DNA from: Actinomycetota bacterium
GTDB lineage: Bacteria > Actinomycetota > Acidimicrobiia > Acidimicrobiales > Ilumatobacteraceae
Assembly: GCA_030645495.1 (NCBI GenBank)
Contig: JAUSLV010000033.1
Location: forward strand, 124,001 to 188,000
Length of the DNA stretch: 64,000 bases
Direction of reading: 5' to 3'
Under the pieces are notes generated by a model, which saw only the letters and a program-made list of their open reading frames with translations, ran no database searches and had not been told where the DNA came from. Positions 24,399 through 32,840 of this stretch are shown piece by piece. The translations under genes were made by a program, and so were the position numbers. Numbering within the stretch: the stretch's first letter is position 1; the number at the start of each line of letters is the position of its first letter.

Positions 24399-25402
24399 AC
24401 GACGCGGCACTCGAAGTGCGGAGCCTGTCGATCGACTACGTCGGACGCAACAGCACGGTCCGTTCACTCGACGGTGCCGACCTCGTCGTGCAGCCCGGCG
24501 AGATCGTCGGCGTCGTCGGCGAGAGCGGCTCGGGCAAGAGCACCCTCGCTGCTGCGATCGGGCGAATCCTTCCCACCAGCGCCGAACGGTCCGGGGGCGA
24601 CGTGACGATCTTCGGACGGTCGGTCTTCGGTCTCGACGACCGCTCCATCCGAGGGTTGCGGCGCAAAGAGATCGGATTCGTGTTCCAGAACCCGATCTCC
24701 ACGCTCGATCCCACCAAGCGGATCGGCAAGCAGATGCGCGATGCGCTCGCGGGCACGGGCGCCGACATCGGCGACATGTTGCGCTCGGTCGGGCTGGCCG
24801 ACCCGAAGCGTGTGCTCTCCGCCTACCCGCATCAATTGTCCGGCGGCATGGCCCAGCGCGTCGCAATCGCGATCGCCATGGCTCGCAAGCCCCGCCTGCT
24901 GGTCGCCGACGAGCCGACAGCGTCGCTGGATCGAACCGTCCAGGCCACGATCATGGAGCTCCTCGTACAGATGAGCCGGGCCGACAACACTGCGCTGGTC
25001 ATCTTCACCCACGACCTACGCGCCGTCGCCCAATACTGCGATCGGGTCGTCGTCATGTACGGCGGCCGACCGGTCGAAGACGCGAGCTGCTCTCAGATCT
25101 TCGACTCGCCGCTCCACCCGTACTCACAGGGCCTGCTCGCAGCCGCAGTCGGCGTCGAGGATCAAGGGGACCAGCTCAAGCCGATCCCCGGCGCACCACC
25201 CGTCCTGCACGGCACGAGCATCGGCTGCTCGTTCGCTCCACGGTGCACGTTCGCCGACGACACCTGCCGCCAGGAGCGGCCCGAGATGCGAGACGTCGCT
25301 GCGCAGATGGTCGCCTGCCACCACGCCGAACGCTTCACCGAGCGAATCACCGACCTGATTGCCGCCCGCATGCCGGACCAGACCGAGGCCACAGGTGCCT
25401 GA
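24395..25402 (+). CDS. DppD/OppD-type ABC transporter ATPase
   Basis: This 335-residue ATPase starts at GTG 24395 over the permease stop. It has Walker A GESGSGKST (residues 42-50), the signature LSGGMAQRV, Walker B LLVADEPTASLD and the switch histidine in FTHDLRAV. The C-terminal oligopeptide-transporter extension contains cysteines (SIGCSFAPRCTFADDTCRQ and a final C...H) that in some relatives bind an iron-sulfur cluster. It energises import together with the next ATPase. Confidence 0.93.
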   Translation: MNDAALEVRSLSIDYVGRNSTVRSLDGADLVVQPGEIVGVVGESGSGKSTLAAAIGRILPTSAERSGGDVTIFGRSVFGLDDRSIRGLRRKEIGFVFQNPISTLDPTKRIGKQMRDALAGTGADIGDMLRSVGLADPKRVLSAYPHQLSGGMAQRVAIAIAMARKPRLLVADEPTASLDRTVQATIMELLVQMSRADNTALVIFTHDLRAVAQYCDRVVVMYGGRPVEDASCSQIFDSPLHPYSQGLLAAAVGVEDQGDQLKPIPGAPPVLHGTSIGCSFAPRCTFADDTCRQERPEMRDVAAQMVACHHAERFTERITDLIAARMPDQTEATGA

Positions 25403-26321
25403 CATCGCAACGCCTGTGGTCGCGCTCGACCACGTCTCGGTGACGTATCAGTCGGGCCCACCCTGGGCGCGCCTCAGCCACCCTGCAGCCAACGATGTCA
25501 CGCTCGAGATCGCAGCGGGCGAGACCGTCGGGCTGGTCGGCGAGTCCGGTTCGGGCAAGACCACCATCGGCAAACTTGTCCTGGGTCTCCTCAACGCCGA
25601 CACCGGTCACGTGCTGTTCGACGGCGAACCGCTCGCTCGGCGCCGACGTCGGAACGCAGACATCCAACTCGTCCTGCAGCACCCCGAATGGGCGCTGAAC
25701 CCGTTCCTCAAGGTAGGCACCTCCATCGCCGAGCCGCTCGCGGTCGCCGGCAGTACGACCAAGAAGGAACGGCGAAGCAAGGTCGGCGAACTTCTCGAGA
25801 TGGTCGGCATCGAAGCATCGATGGCGACGCGTTACCCGCATCAGCTCTCCGGTGGCCAGCGTCAGCGGGCCGCCATCGCCCGAGCCCTGATCTCGCGTCC
25901 CAGACTCGTGGTGTTCGACGAAGCCGTGAGCGCCCTCGACGTCTCGGCCCAAGCCCAGGTCCTCAACCTGATCAAAGAGACCCAGCAGCAACAGGGATAC
26001 GCCGCGCTATTCATCTCCCATGACCTCGCAGCGGTTCGTTACGTCGCCGACCGGCTGATCGTGATGTATCTCGGCAGCATCGTCGCAGAAGCCGCGGCTG
26101 ACGTGTTCTACGGCCGCCCCAAGCACCCATACGCAGTCGCGCTGATGGAACGCGAGGACGATCCCGTCACGCTCGGACCGCCCGACGGAGTGACGACATC
26201 GACAGGCTGTCCGCTCGCCGGCCGTTGCCCGTGCGCAATCGAACGCTGCGTCACCGATCGCCCGGAGATGCGAGTGGTCCTCGGACAGCGGGTCGCATGC
26301 CACCGGGCTGACGAACTGTGA
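25395..26321 (+). CDS. DppF/OppF-type ABC transporter ATPase
   Basis: I place the start at GTG 25395, which overlaps the end of the preceding ATPase; a longer frame from 25359 would run inside that gene. The 308-residue protein has Walker A GESGSGKTT, signature LSGGQRQR, Walker B LVVFDEAVSALD and ISHDLAAV. In Walker B the usual Asp-Glu-Pro reads Asp-Glu-Ala, which is common in this subfamily. The C-terminal cysteine-bearing extension is also present. This completes a five-gene importer. Confidence 0.92.
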   Translation: MPDIATPVVALDHVSVTYQSGPPWARLSHPAANDVTLEIAAGETVGLVGESGSGKTTIGKLVLGLLNADTGHVLFDGEPLARRRRRNADIQLVLQHPEWALNPFLKVGTSIAEPLAVAGSTTKKERRSKVGELLEMVGIEASMATRYPHQLSGGQRQRAAIARALISRPRLVVFDEAVSALDVSAQAQVLNLIKETQQQQGYAALFISHDLAAVRYVADRLIVMYLGSIVAEAAADVFYGRPKHPYAVALMEREDDPVTLGPPDGVTTSTGCPLAGRCPCAIERCVTDRPEMRVVLGQRVACHRADEL

Positions 26322-26330
26322 GCAACTGAC

Positions 26331-27743
26331 GTGCCTGGCGGTGGAGCTCACCTCGACGCAATCGCGGATGCCGACCAGCATCCGTACTGGTACGACGACG
26401 CCGACGCGCCAGACAGCAACCCGACGCTGGTTCGCTCGGAGACCTGCGATCTGTGCATCGTCGGTGGTGGCTACACGGGTCTGTGGACCGCGATCATCGC
26501 AAAGGAACGCGAACCTGGTCGCGACATCGTGCTCATCGACGCACACGAGATCGGCTCCGCTGCCAGCGGACGCAATGGCGGTTTCATGGAGTCCAGCCTC
26601 ACCCACGGTGTCGCCAACGGACAGGAGCGATTCCCCGACGAGATCGAACTGCTCGAAGCGCTCGGGCTCGAGAATCTCGACGAGATCGAGTCCGCAATCC
26701 AACGGTACGGCATCGACTGCGACTACGAGCGGACCGGCGTCATCGACGTCGCCACCACTCAACACCCCACGACGTACCTTGACGAGCTTCGCGAGGACCA
26801 TCGACAACTCCAGCAGCTCGGCCAGAACGTCGAGTGGTTCGATCAGGACCAGATGCGGCAAGAGGTCAACTCGCCCGGATACAGCGGCGGGCTGTGGCGC
26901 AAGGACCGCGCAGCACTCGTCGACCCGGCACGCCTCGTCTGGGGACTCAAGGAAGCGGCCGCATCGCTGGGCGTGCGCATCTACGAAGACGCCCGCGCAA
27001 CCTCGCTGGAACGAGACGGCACCGGAGTACGAGTCACCACCCCACTTGCACACATCCGCGCCGGCAAGGTCGCACTCGCCACGAACGCATCGAAACCGCT
27101 GCTGCGACGAGTCGGTCACTACATCGCACCCGTCTACGACTACTGCATGGTCACCGAACCGCTCACACCCGCCCAGCTCGCCTCGCTCGGATGGACCCGC
27201 CGACAGGGTCTCGCCGACATCCCCAACCAGTTCCACTACTACCGACTCACCGAGGACAACCGGATCCTGTGGGGCGGCTACGACGCGATCTACTTCTGGC
27301 GGGGAAGGATGAACGCCGAACTCGAGAGCCGACCCGAGACCTGGGCGAAGCTCAGCCAACACTTCTTCGAGACGTTCCCCCAGCTCGAAGGACTCAGGTT
27401 CACGCACATGTGGGGCGGCACGATCGACACCTGCAGCCGCTACTGCGTGTTCTGGGGACGAGCGATGAACGGACGAGTCGGCTACGCGGTCGGATACACC
27501 GGGCTCGGCGTCGCCGCATCCCGCTTCGGTGGAGCCGTCATGCTCGACATCCTCGACGGACGACGAACACCAGCGACCAACACCAAATTCGTCCAGGACA
27601 AACCTCTTCCATTCCCGCCCGAACCATTCCGATTCATCGGCATCCACACGACCAAGTGGTCCATGCAGCGCGAGGACCGAACCGGCAAACGCAACGCATG
27701 GCTACGCACTCTCGACCGGCTCGGGCTCGGCTTCGACAGTTGA
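26331..27743 (+). CDS. FAD-dependent oxidoreductase, DAO/PuuB type
   Basis: This 470-residue protein has the FAD-binding start CDLCIVGGGYTGLWTAIIA (near residue 43) and, soon after, SAASGRNGGFMESS, the flavin-contacting loop of the DAO superfamily. A late VGYAVGYTGLGVAASRFGG closes the FAD site. The overall layout resembles gamma-glutamylputrescine oxidase PuuB and related amine or amino-acid oxidases. GTG 26331 lies nine bases after the transporter ATPase stop, so it belongs to the importer operon. It probably oxidises an amine derived from the imported compound; the substrate is inference. Confidence 0.85.
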   Translation: MPGGGAHLDAIADADQHPYWYDDADAPDSNPTLVRSETCDLCIVGGGYTGLWTAIIAKEREPGRDIVLIDAHEIGSAASGRNGGFMESSLTHGVANGQERFPDEIELLEALGLENLDEIESAIQRYGIDCDYERTGVIDVATTQHPTTYLDELREDHRQLQQLGQNVEWFDQDQMRQEVNSPGYSGGLWRKDRAALVDPARLVWGLKEAAASLGVRIYEDARATSLERDGTGVRVTTPLAHIRAGKVALATNASKPLLRRVGHYIAPVYDYCMVTEPLTPAQLASLGWTRRQGLADIPNQFHYYRLTEDNRILWGGYDAIYFWRGRMNAELESRPETWAKLSQHFFETFPQLEGLRFTHMWGGTIDTCSRYCVFWGRAMNGRVGYAVGYTGLGVAASRFGGAVMLDILDGRRTPATNTKFVQDKPLPFPPEPFRFIGIHTTKWSMQREDRTGKRNAWLRTLDRLGLGFDS

Positions 27744-27798
27744 CGCACGATCCCCGACGGCTCTGCGCCGTCCGCCATCACCCAGAGGTCCTTCCCGC

Positions 27799-29442
27799 AT
27801 GAACCACTCGCAACCGGGCCAGGAGTTCGATGCCATCGTCATCGGCGCCGGTCACAACGGGCTCACCACCGCGTTCTACCTCGCGCGGGCGGGACTGCGT
27901 CCGCTCGTCCTCGAGCGTCGAGACCTCGTCGGGGGTGCCTGCGTCACCGAAGAGTTCGCACCCGGCTACCAAGCCTCACCGGCAGCGCATGTCCTCGCAA
28001 TGCTCCGGGAGTCGATCTGGACCGACATGCGCCTCGTCGAACGCGGGATCCACGTCGATCCGTCTGGCCCGACCCTCACTCTCTTTCCGGACGGTCAACA
28101 CCTCCTCAGCTCCGACGACGAGACCGCGACGCTCGCCGAGATCAGCAAGTTCTCGGCCAAGGACGCGAAGGCAACAGCTGCATTCGACGAGCACCTCGCC
28201 CGCCTCGCCAAGGTGCTCATGCCTCTCTACGACCAGACAGCACCCGACCCTCGGGTGCGGAGCCTGAGCGATATCCGAAACCTCGCGCGCGTCGGCGGAC
28301 GGGTGCTCAAGTCTCGTCGCGACATCCAAGAGCTCGCCTTCCTCCTCACAACGTCGTCCGCTCGCTACCTGTCCGAGTGGTTCGAGTCTGAACACATCAT
28401 CGCCTCACACTCGTGGACAGCGCTCGTCGACAGCTTCTCAGGCCCATCGACCCCGGGAACGGCGTTCCTCCTCCTCCACGAACATGCGTCAGCCGACAAC
28501 AGCGCAACGGGAGAGGCCCGAGCCTGGGGATTCGTCCGAGGCGGTATGGGCCGTGTCACCGCCGCGATGGCCGACGCTGCACGAGAGGCCGGGGCAGTCA
28601 TCCGACTCGGAGCCGAAGTGCAACGGATCGTCATCCGTGACGGACGTGCGGTCGGCGTCGAGCTCGCCGACGGCGAGGTCATCCACGCCGCCCGTGTGAT
28701 CTCCAACGCCGATCCCAAGCGGACGTTCCTCCGGATGCTCGACCCGGACCGCGACCTCCCAGCCGACTTCGTACGATCGGTTCGAGCGGTGCGGAGCAAT
28801 TCGACGAGCATGAGGATCCATCTCGGCGTCACCGAACTGCCCTTCGCCCGAGGTTTCCCTGACAGCGGGGTCCAGCCGTACCACACCGGCTTCGTCGACA
28901 TCGTCCCGTTCGTCGCGGACATGGACCTCCAACAGGCCCATGCTCGAGCGGGAGAGCCCGCCAGCCCGGCGCAGATGGAGATCTGCTTTCCAACGGTGCA
29001 CGATCCGTCGCTCGCCCCGACCGGACGCCATGTCATCGACATCGTCGTCGCCTCCCAGCCCTACAGCGGCCCGGACTGGGACGCCGTCAAGGAGCACTGC
29101 GCAGACCGAGCCATCGCCCAGATCGCCGAGTACTTCCCGAACCTGCCCGACACCATCGAACATCGACAGGTGCTCTCACCCGTCGATCTCGAACGTCGCT
29201 ACGGCATGACCGGAGGCCACTCGATGCACGCCGAGATGTCGCCCGACCAGTTGCTGTTCATGAGGCCTGTCCGCGGCTTCGGCGACTACCGGACCCCGAT
29301 CGACGGCCTCTATCTCTGCGGCGCCGGCACTCACCCCGGCGGCGGCGTCACCGGGGCCAACGGGAAGAACGCCGCCCGCGAAGTGGTCCGCGACTCGAAG
29401 CGACGGGGGCGGCGTCGTCAGCCGAGCGCTGTGAGGTGGTAG
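27799..29442 (+). CDS. Phytoene desaturase/PYROXD2-like FAD oxidoreductase
   Basis: This 547-residue protein starts at ATG 27799. It begins with the dinucleotide fold AIVIGAGHNGLTTAFYLARAG and LERRDLVGGACVTEEFAPGY, and ends with GLYLCGAGTHPGGGVTGANG, the pattern of the phytoene-desaturase-like family that includes PYROXD2. These are FAD oxidoreductases, and several members act on small metabolites rather than carotenoids. No carotenoid genes lie nearby, so a carotenoid role is unlikely. It is the last gene of the importer operon and the last gene before the right tRNA fragment. It is the third FAD oxidoreductase of the island. Confidence 0.82.
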   Translation: MNHSQPGQEFDAIVIGAGHNGLTTAFYLARAGLRPLVLERRDLVGGACVTEEFAPGYQASPAAHVLAMLRESIWTDMRLVERGIHVDPSGPTLTLFPDGQHLLSSDDETATLAEISKFSAKDAKATAAFDEHLARLAKVLMPLYDQTAPDPRVRSLSDIRNLARVGGRVLKSRRDIQELAFLLTTSSARYLSEWFESEHIIASHSWTALVDSFSGPSTPGTAFLLLHEHASADNSATGEARAWGFVRGGMGRVTAAMADAAREAGAVIRLGAEVQRIVIRDGRAVGVELADGEVIHAARVISNADPKRTFLRMLDPDRDLPADFVRSVRAVRSNSTSMRIHLGVTELPFARGFPDSGVQPYHTGFVDIVPFVADMDLQQAHARAGEPASPAQMEICFPTVHDPSLAPTGRHVIDIVVASQPYSGPDWDAVKEHCADRAIAQIAEYFPNLPDTIEHRQVLSPVDLERRYGMTGGHSMHAEMSPDQLLFMRPVRGFGDYRTPIDGLYLCGAGTHPGGGVTGANGKNAAREVVRDSKRRGRRRQPSAVRW

Positions 29443-29472
29443 GACAGGAGGTAGGACAGCGCAACCGAGAAA

Positions 29473-29595
29473 TCCTGCACGTTTCCTGCACAGGACCTGG
29501 CCGTACCTGTTGGACCGGGGCGGATCAGACGGACACGGGCGGACAACGGCGGTGGACGTGAGCAGGTCGAACGGACTCGGGCGGACGTCCCGGAC
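29473..29595. repeat. Arm-type repeats beside att-like site (right copy)
   Basis: TCCTGCAC occurs at 29473-29480 and 29484-29491, and CGGAC at 29530, 29540, 29572, 29582 and 29591. Relative to the first base of the tRNA fragment (29609), the TGCAC cores lie at -133 and -122 and the CGGAC copies at -79, -69, -37, -27 and -18. This matches the left set almost exactly while the bases between differ, as expected for two related integrase-binding regions. Confidence 0.6.
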
Positions 29596-29608
29596 GTGGG
29601 AGTGAAGT

Positions 29609-29660
29609 CTTAAACCCCCCTTCCCGAGAGGGAGTGTGGGTTCGAGCCCCACCCCGGGCA
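29609..29660 (+). other. Second tRNA-Leu(UAA) 3' fragment, putative attachment site
   Basis: It starts with the same anticodon loop CTTAAAC. A variable-arm hairpin TTCCC-GAGA-GGGAG follows, then a perfect T-arm (GTGGG, TTCGAGC, CCCAC) and the acceptor strand CCCGGGC plus A. CCA is not encoded. As with the first fragment no tRNA 5' half precedes it. The variable arm and T-stem differ from the fragment at 9125, so the two derive from different tRNA-Leu alleles. I take it as the right boundary of the island. Confidence 0.65.
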
Positions 29661-29836
29661 CTGAGGTGGTGGGCGTCGCCGTCTTGATCCGGCTGTCAGT
29701 TGGTCAACCACCAACGGACATCGTCGCGGGCACATGGATGGAACGACACGCGTTCCCTCGCCCGTCCGTTCCTGATGCCAGTACCCCTGTCCCGCTCAGA
29801 TCTGCAGATGAGTGCGCGACGGAACCTCAGCTTCGC

Positions 29837-29876
29837 GTCGCGGGCCGTACCGCAGATCTGCGGGCAAGCCCGCGAC
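29837..29876. terminator. Long hairpin with internal palindrome
   Basis: GTCGCGGGC at 29837-29845 pairs perfectly with GCCCGCGAC at 29868-29876. The 22-base loop contains the 12-bp palindrome CGCAGATCTGCG at 29851-29862. It lies 64 bases beyond the stop of the convergent nucleoside hydrolase gene and could end its transcript. There is no T-tract. Confidence 0.4.
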
Positions 29877-29939
29877 CTGAAGGGGCGTGTGAGGCAATCT
29901 GCGCGCCTGATGGGGCCGGGCTTCGGGTTTCCAGGGTGG

Positions 29940-31364
29940 TCAGGTGACATCGAAGGAGCCAGCGACGACGAGTCGGCCGTCTTCTGCTGCGCACAGGACA
30001 ACCTTGGTGCCGGGCGTAGTGTCGGTGTACTGGACGCCGTTCGGCCACACGAATGCGACAGGCTGGCCGATGCCGGGAACTCCACGCCCCTGATGGAAGA
30101 CGGGGTGGCTGAGGATCCATTCCCGCAGTTCCTCGACGGTGAGCTCACCTGTGAGTGGCGCAATGACCCCAGCCCATGTGGGGTTGGTCGTCTCGAAGGT
30201 GAACCGCAGTCGGCCTGCGGCGATCTTGGCAGTCGCGTCGAATATGCAGGTCCTGCCGTCGAAGCGGATGGTCACGTTGCCTGCCGGGGGTGGTGGGACC
30301 ACGATGTCGCCGTCAGATCCGAGTTGATCGAGTGTCCGCACGAAGAAGTGCTCGAAACGGTCGAGGTCAGCATCGACACCGACCACCACCGGTGAGCCCG
30401 TCGGCGTCCGGGTGGTGCGGCCGCTGTCGGTTCCGCTGGAGGTGTTCACTGCGATCGTCGTGCTCTCGGCGGTGATGAGCTCGGGATCGATCGCCACGGC
30501 GGCGGCCAGTGGGTCCCAGAAGTAGGCCTGAGCACTGTTGACCGTAGGGTTCTCGCGCAGAAGGATTCTGACGAGGGTGGCTTCCTTGGTGTGAGCATTC
30601 AGGTCGAGCAGCTCGAGGAAGTCTCCGGTGATCGGCGCGTGGTTGGTCGCATCGAGTCCGACCATCACGATCGGCACGCCGGACGCAATCACCTCGGCGG
30701 TGGCCACCGGGTCGATGTACGCGTTCCATTCGGCCACGGGCGGCTGCGGGCCTTCACCGAAGACGTTGCCGCTGACATCGACGGCACCGCCCATCATCAC
30801 GATCGACTCAACCTTGCTGGCGAGGCGGGGATCGGTTCGGAACGTCTCGGCGATGTTGGTGAGCGGACCGAGCGTCAGCACGGTGACGCCTCCTGCACCC
30901 AGCACATCGGTCAGCAACTCGACAGCCGTACGGGTATCGGACGTTGACGGCGTCGCCGGCAAGTCGAGCCCCCACGCGTCATCGGCTGCGTCACGCCACT
31001 CGCTCGGGAAAGAGTGATCGCCCTCGAGTGGCGTCGTCCGTCCGCATGCCACCGGCACCCCCTGATGACCTGTCGCAACGAGAAAGCGACGCGCCACCTC
31101 TGCTCCGCTCGGGCAGCGCACCTCACCGGTGCCCGACACGGTGATGCCGACTACCTCGACCTCGCTCGACGACAACAACAAAGCCAGCGCCATCAGATCG
31201 TCCGACGCCAGATCCGTGTCGACGACAACCGATCGGGTGGGGGGCATCGGTTCGGTTGACGAGGAAGCCGGATCTGTGTCACCCGTGCAGCCCGCTGAGC
31301 CGCCGGCCCACAACATCCAAGCGGCAACCAAGACCGCCCTCCGTCGACCGGCTGCCCGCGTCAT
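29940..31364 (-). CDS. Secreted nucleoside hydrolase-like lipoprotein
   Basis: The true start is ATG 31364, which has a GAAGGT ribosome binding site and opens a lipoprotein signal peptide (MTRAAGRRRAVLVAAWMLWA, then GSAGC with Cys26). The 474-residue protein carries DTDLASDD at residues 49-56, matching the calcium-binding Asp cluster of inosine-uridine nucleoside hydrolases (usually DTDPGIDD). NAYIDPVATAEV and the later FWDPLAA also fit. It should split N-glycosidic bonds of nucleosides outside the membrane. About 120 residues after position 350 form an extra, probably beta-rich, domain not usual for the family. It is the first ordinary-looking gene right of the island. Confidence 0.83.
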   Translation of the reverse strand: MTRAAGRRRAVLVAAWMLWAGGSAGCTGDTDPASSSTEPMPPTRSVVVDTDLASDDLMALALLLSSSEVEVVGITVSGTGEVRCPSGAEVARRFLVATGHQGVPVACGRTTPLEGDHSFPSEWRDAADDAWGLDLPATPSTSDTRTAVELLTDVLGAGGVTVLTLGPLTNIAETFRTDPRLASKVESIVMMGGAVDVSGNVFGEGPQPPVAEWNAYIDPVATAEVIASGVPIVMVGLDATNHAPITGDFLELLDLNAHTKEATLVRILLRENPTVNSAQAYFWDPLAAAVAIDPELITAESTTIAVNTSSGTDSGRTTRTPTGSPVVVGVDADLDRFEHFFVRTLDQLGSDGDIVVPPPPAGNVTIRFDGRTCIFDATAKIAAGRLRFTFETTNPTWAGVIAPLTGELTVEELREWILSHPVFHQGRGVPGIGQPVAFVWPNGVQYTDTTPGTKVVLCAAEDGRLVVAGSFDVT

Positions 31365-31501
31365 ACCTTCACGGTAAGGGAGACCCGCACACGTACCAGG
31401 GGCAGATGACCTCAATGTCCCGACGATGGTGCTTGTACTCCCGCCCAGATCTGTCGCTCGGCTCGCTGGACAACGGCAACGGGGTCGGCCATTCTGCGTG
31501 G

Positions 31502-31753
31502 GTGTCGAAGCCTGCCTTGAAGTCCGATGAGCAGGAGATCGAGACGTACCGTGCGAATAGGTCACAAGGCTCTCGGGCGGTCGGCGGGCATCTGCTGCTG
31601 ACGGATGAACGCGTGTTGTTCTACCCGCACAGGGTGGACAGCAGCACCGGAGGCAACAACTGGGAGTGCGACCTGGCGTCGATCACGAGCGTCGGCCTGT
31701 CAGAGCGTGGGTCCAGCCAGCCACCGCCCTTGAGTGGGCGGCCTCAGCGGTAG
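31502..31753 (+). pseudogene. Truncated GRAM/PH-like domain protein
   Basis: The plus-strand frame reads SDEQEIETYRAN, RAVGGHLLLTDERVLFYPHR and NNWECDLASITSVGL, which resembles the N-terminal half of small actinobacterial GRAM-like membrane-binding proteins. After SVGLSERG the sequence turns Pro/Ser-rich and stops at 31753, inside the 3' end of the convergent glycosyltransferase gene, so the domain is cut about halfway. The start is uncertain: GTG 31502 is used here, and the frame is open upstream. I read it as a broken gene. Its function, if any, is unknown. Confidence 0.45.
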
Positions 31754-32763
31754 GGCAGCAGCGGAGCCGGCGGGTGCTCGGGCAGCTCGGTCCAAGGACG
31801 GTCGCCGTGGCCGATGCCGGCAGTTGCCGCGTCGTGGGCGCGCTGCACGAAGCGGGTGTGGTCGGAGGGCAGCAGTCGCCCGTCGGCGAGCTGCCGGTCG
31901 GCCTCGGCGACCCACTCATCGGCCCATGACATCACGTGTTGCGCGAGTTCCTCGGGGGTGCCTGCAGGGTGGGCGTTCTGCAGGACGAACATCGCTCGGC
32001 TGAGGAGCATGGCGTACGGGTCTTTGATCGTGTGATGTCCGTCGCGGATCGCGCTCGCGGCACGATCGTGGTGCACCAGCGCCTTCTCTGCGTAGACGAT
32101 GCGGTGGCCGGCGTCCACCAACCGGCAACAGACCTCGACGTCGTCGTATCCGTACTGGATCGCCTGGTTGAAGCCACCGACGCTGCGGAGCGCCTCGCGG
32201 CGGAAACTCATGTTGCAGCCGGCGAAGTACAGGAACGGATCGGCGCCCACGGCCACGTACTGCTGCCAGGGGCCGCTGGCGTCGAACGCCGGGTTCCCCA
32301 ACCGGTCGCACGTGCACAGCTTCCACAGGACGCGATCCAGCGGCACGTCGAACACAGGGCCACCGGCACCGTCGACGGTCTCGTCCGCGTAACACGCGAC
32401 GAGCCGTTCCAGCCAGTCGGGCTCGGGAATCGCGTCGTCGTCGATGTACGCCAGGATCTCGCCTGCGGCCAGCGCGGCGCCGATGTTGCGTGACAACCCG
32501 AGGCGAGCCTCGGCGCAACTGCCGCGGCGGACGCTCGACCCGAACGTGTCGAGCATGGCGTCGGTTCCGTCGGCGGACGGGCCGTTCACCACGACGACTT
32601 CGAAGTTCGCGTAGGTCTGGTCGCGAAGCGACACCAACGTCCGTTCGAGATGATCTCGCCGGTCGAGTGTGTTGATCACGACCGACACGGCCGGCTCGAA
32701 CGGCGGACGACGGCTGGAGCGCCGTCCGCTGCGAGTGGCGCGGAGTCGCTGGAGGAGGTGCAT
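31744..32763 (-). CDS. GT2-family glycosyltransferase
   Basis: ATG 32763 (MHLLQRLRATRSG) is the start; the longer open frame upstream runs antiparallel through the SGNH hydrolase gene. The 339-residue protein is a GT-A fold family 2 transferase: PAVSVVINTLDRRDHLERTL near residue 22, the metal-binding acidic motif YIDDDAIPEPDW, and GYDDVEVCCRLVDAG for the acceptor-side ED motif. It lacks membrane helices. It should move a sugar from a nucleotide sugar to a cell-surface acceptor. It lies downstream of the SGNH hydrolase on the same strand, so a joint role in envelope glycan assembly is possible. Confidence 0.85.
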   Translation of the reverse strand: MHLLQRLRATRSGRRSSRRPPFEPAVSVVINTLDRRDHLERTLVSLRDQTYANFEVVVVNGPSADGTDAMLDTFGSSVRRGSCAEARLGLSRNIGAALAAGEILAYIDDDAIPEPDWLERLVACYADETVDGAGGPVFDVPLDRVLWKLCTCDRLGNPAFDASGPWQQYVAVGADPFLYFAGCNMSFRREALRSVGGFNQAIQYGYDDVEVCCRLVDAGHRIVYAEKALVHHDRAASAIRDGHHTIKDPYAMLLSRAMFVLQNAHPAGTPEELAQHVMSWADEWVAEADRQLADGRLLPSDHTRFVQRAHDAATAGIGHGDRPWTELPEHPPAPLLPYR

Positions 32764-32840
32764 CGAGTCGTGATCCTCGGAGTCGGGGGCGGCTGGGTTT
32801 CGCTCGGGAGCGGGTGCCGAGGCTAGCTGTGCCCCGACGC

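Larger units (their letters stand above)
9180..29660. mobile_element. Catabolic genomic island between two tRNA-Leu fragments
   Basis: About 20.5 kb between two tRNA-Leu 3' fragments in the same orientation, each preceded by the same arm-repeat layout. The island carries catabolic, transport and regulator genes but no recognisable integrase, relaxase or replication gene. An element with att-like ends but no recombinase matches the description of a cis-mobilisable element that depends on a neighbouring integrative element. The ends are seen in the sequence; mobility is inference. Confidence 0.5.
29443..29939. other. Non-coding island end
   Basis: This 497-base stretch has no convincing gene. 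It holds the right arm repeats (29476-29595), the right tRNA-Leu fragment (29609-29660) and a long hairpin (29837-29876). It ends at the stop codon of the convergent nucleoside hydrolase gene. The direct repeat GTAGGACAG occurs twice near 29440-29460, just behind the last island gene. Confidence 0.5.

Noticed and set aside
26007-27647. 546-residue minus-strand open frame
   Set aside because: It is antisense to the DAO-type oxidoreductase and has no domain.
26331-29442. Carotenoid biosynthesis from the phytoene-desaturase-like gene
   Set aside because: No phytoene synthase, cyclase or other carotenoid gene is nearby; the sequence is closer to PYROXD2-like proteins and the context is catabolic.
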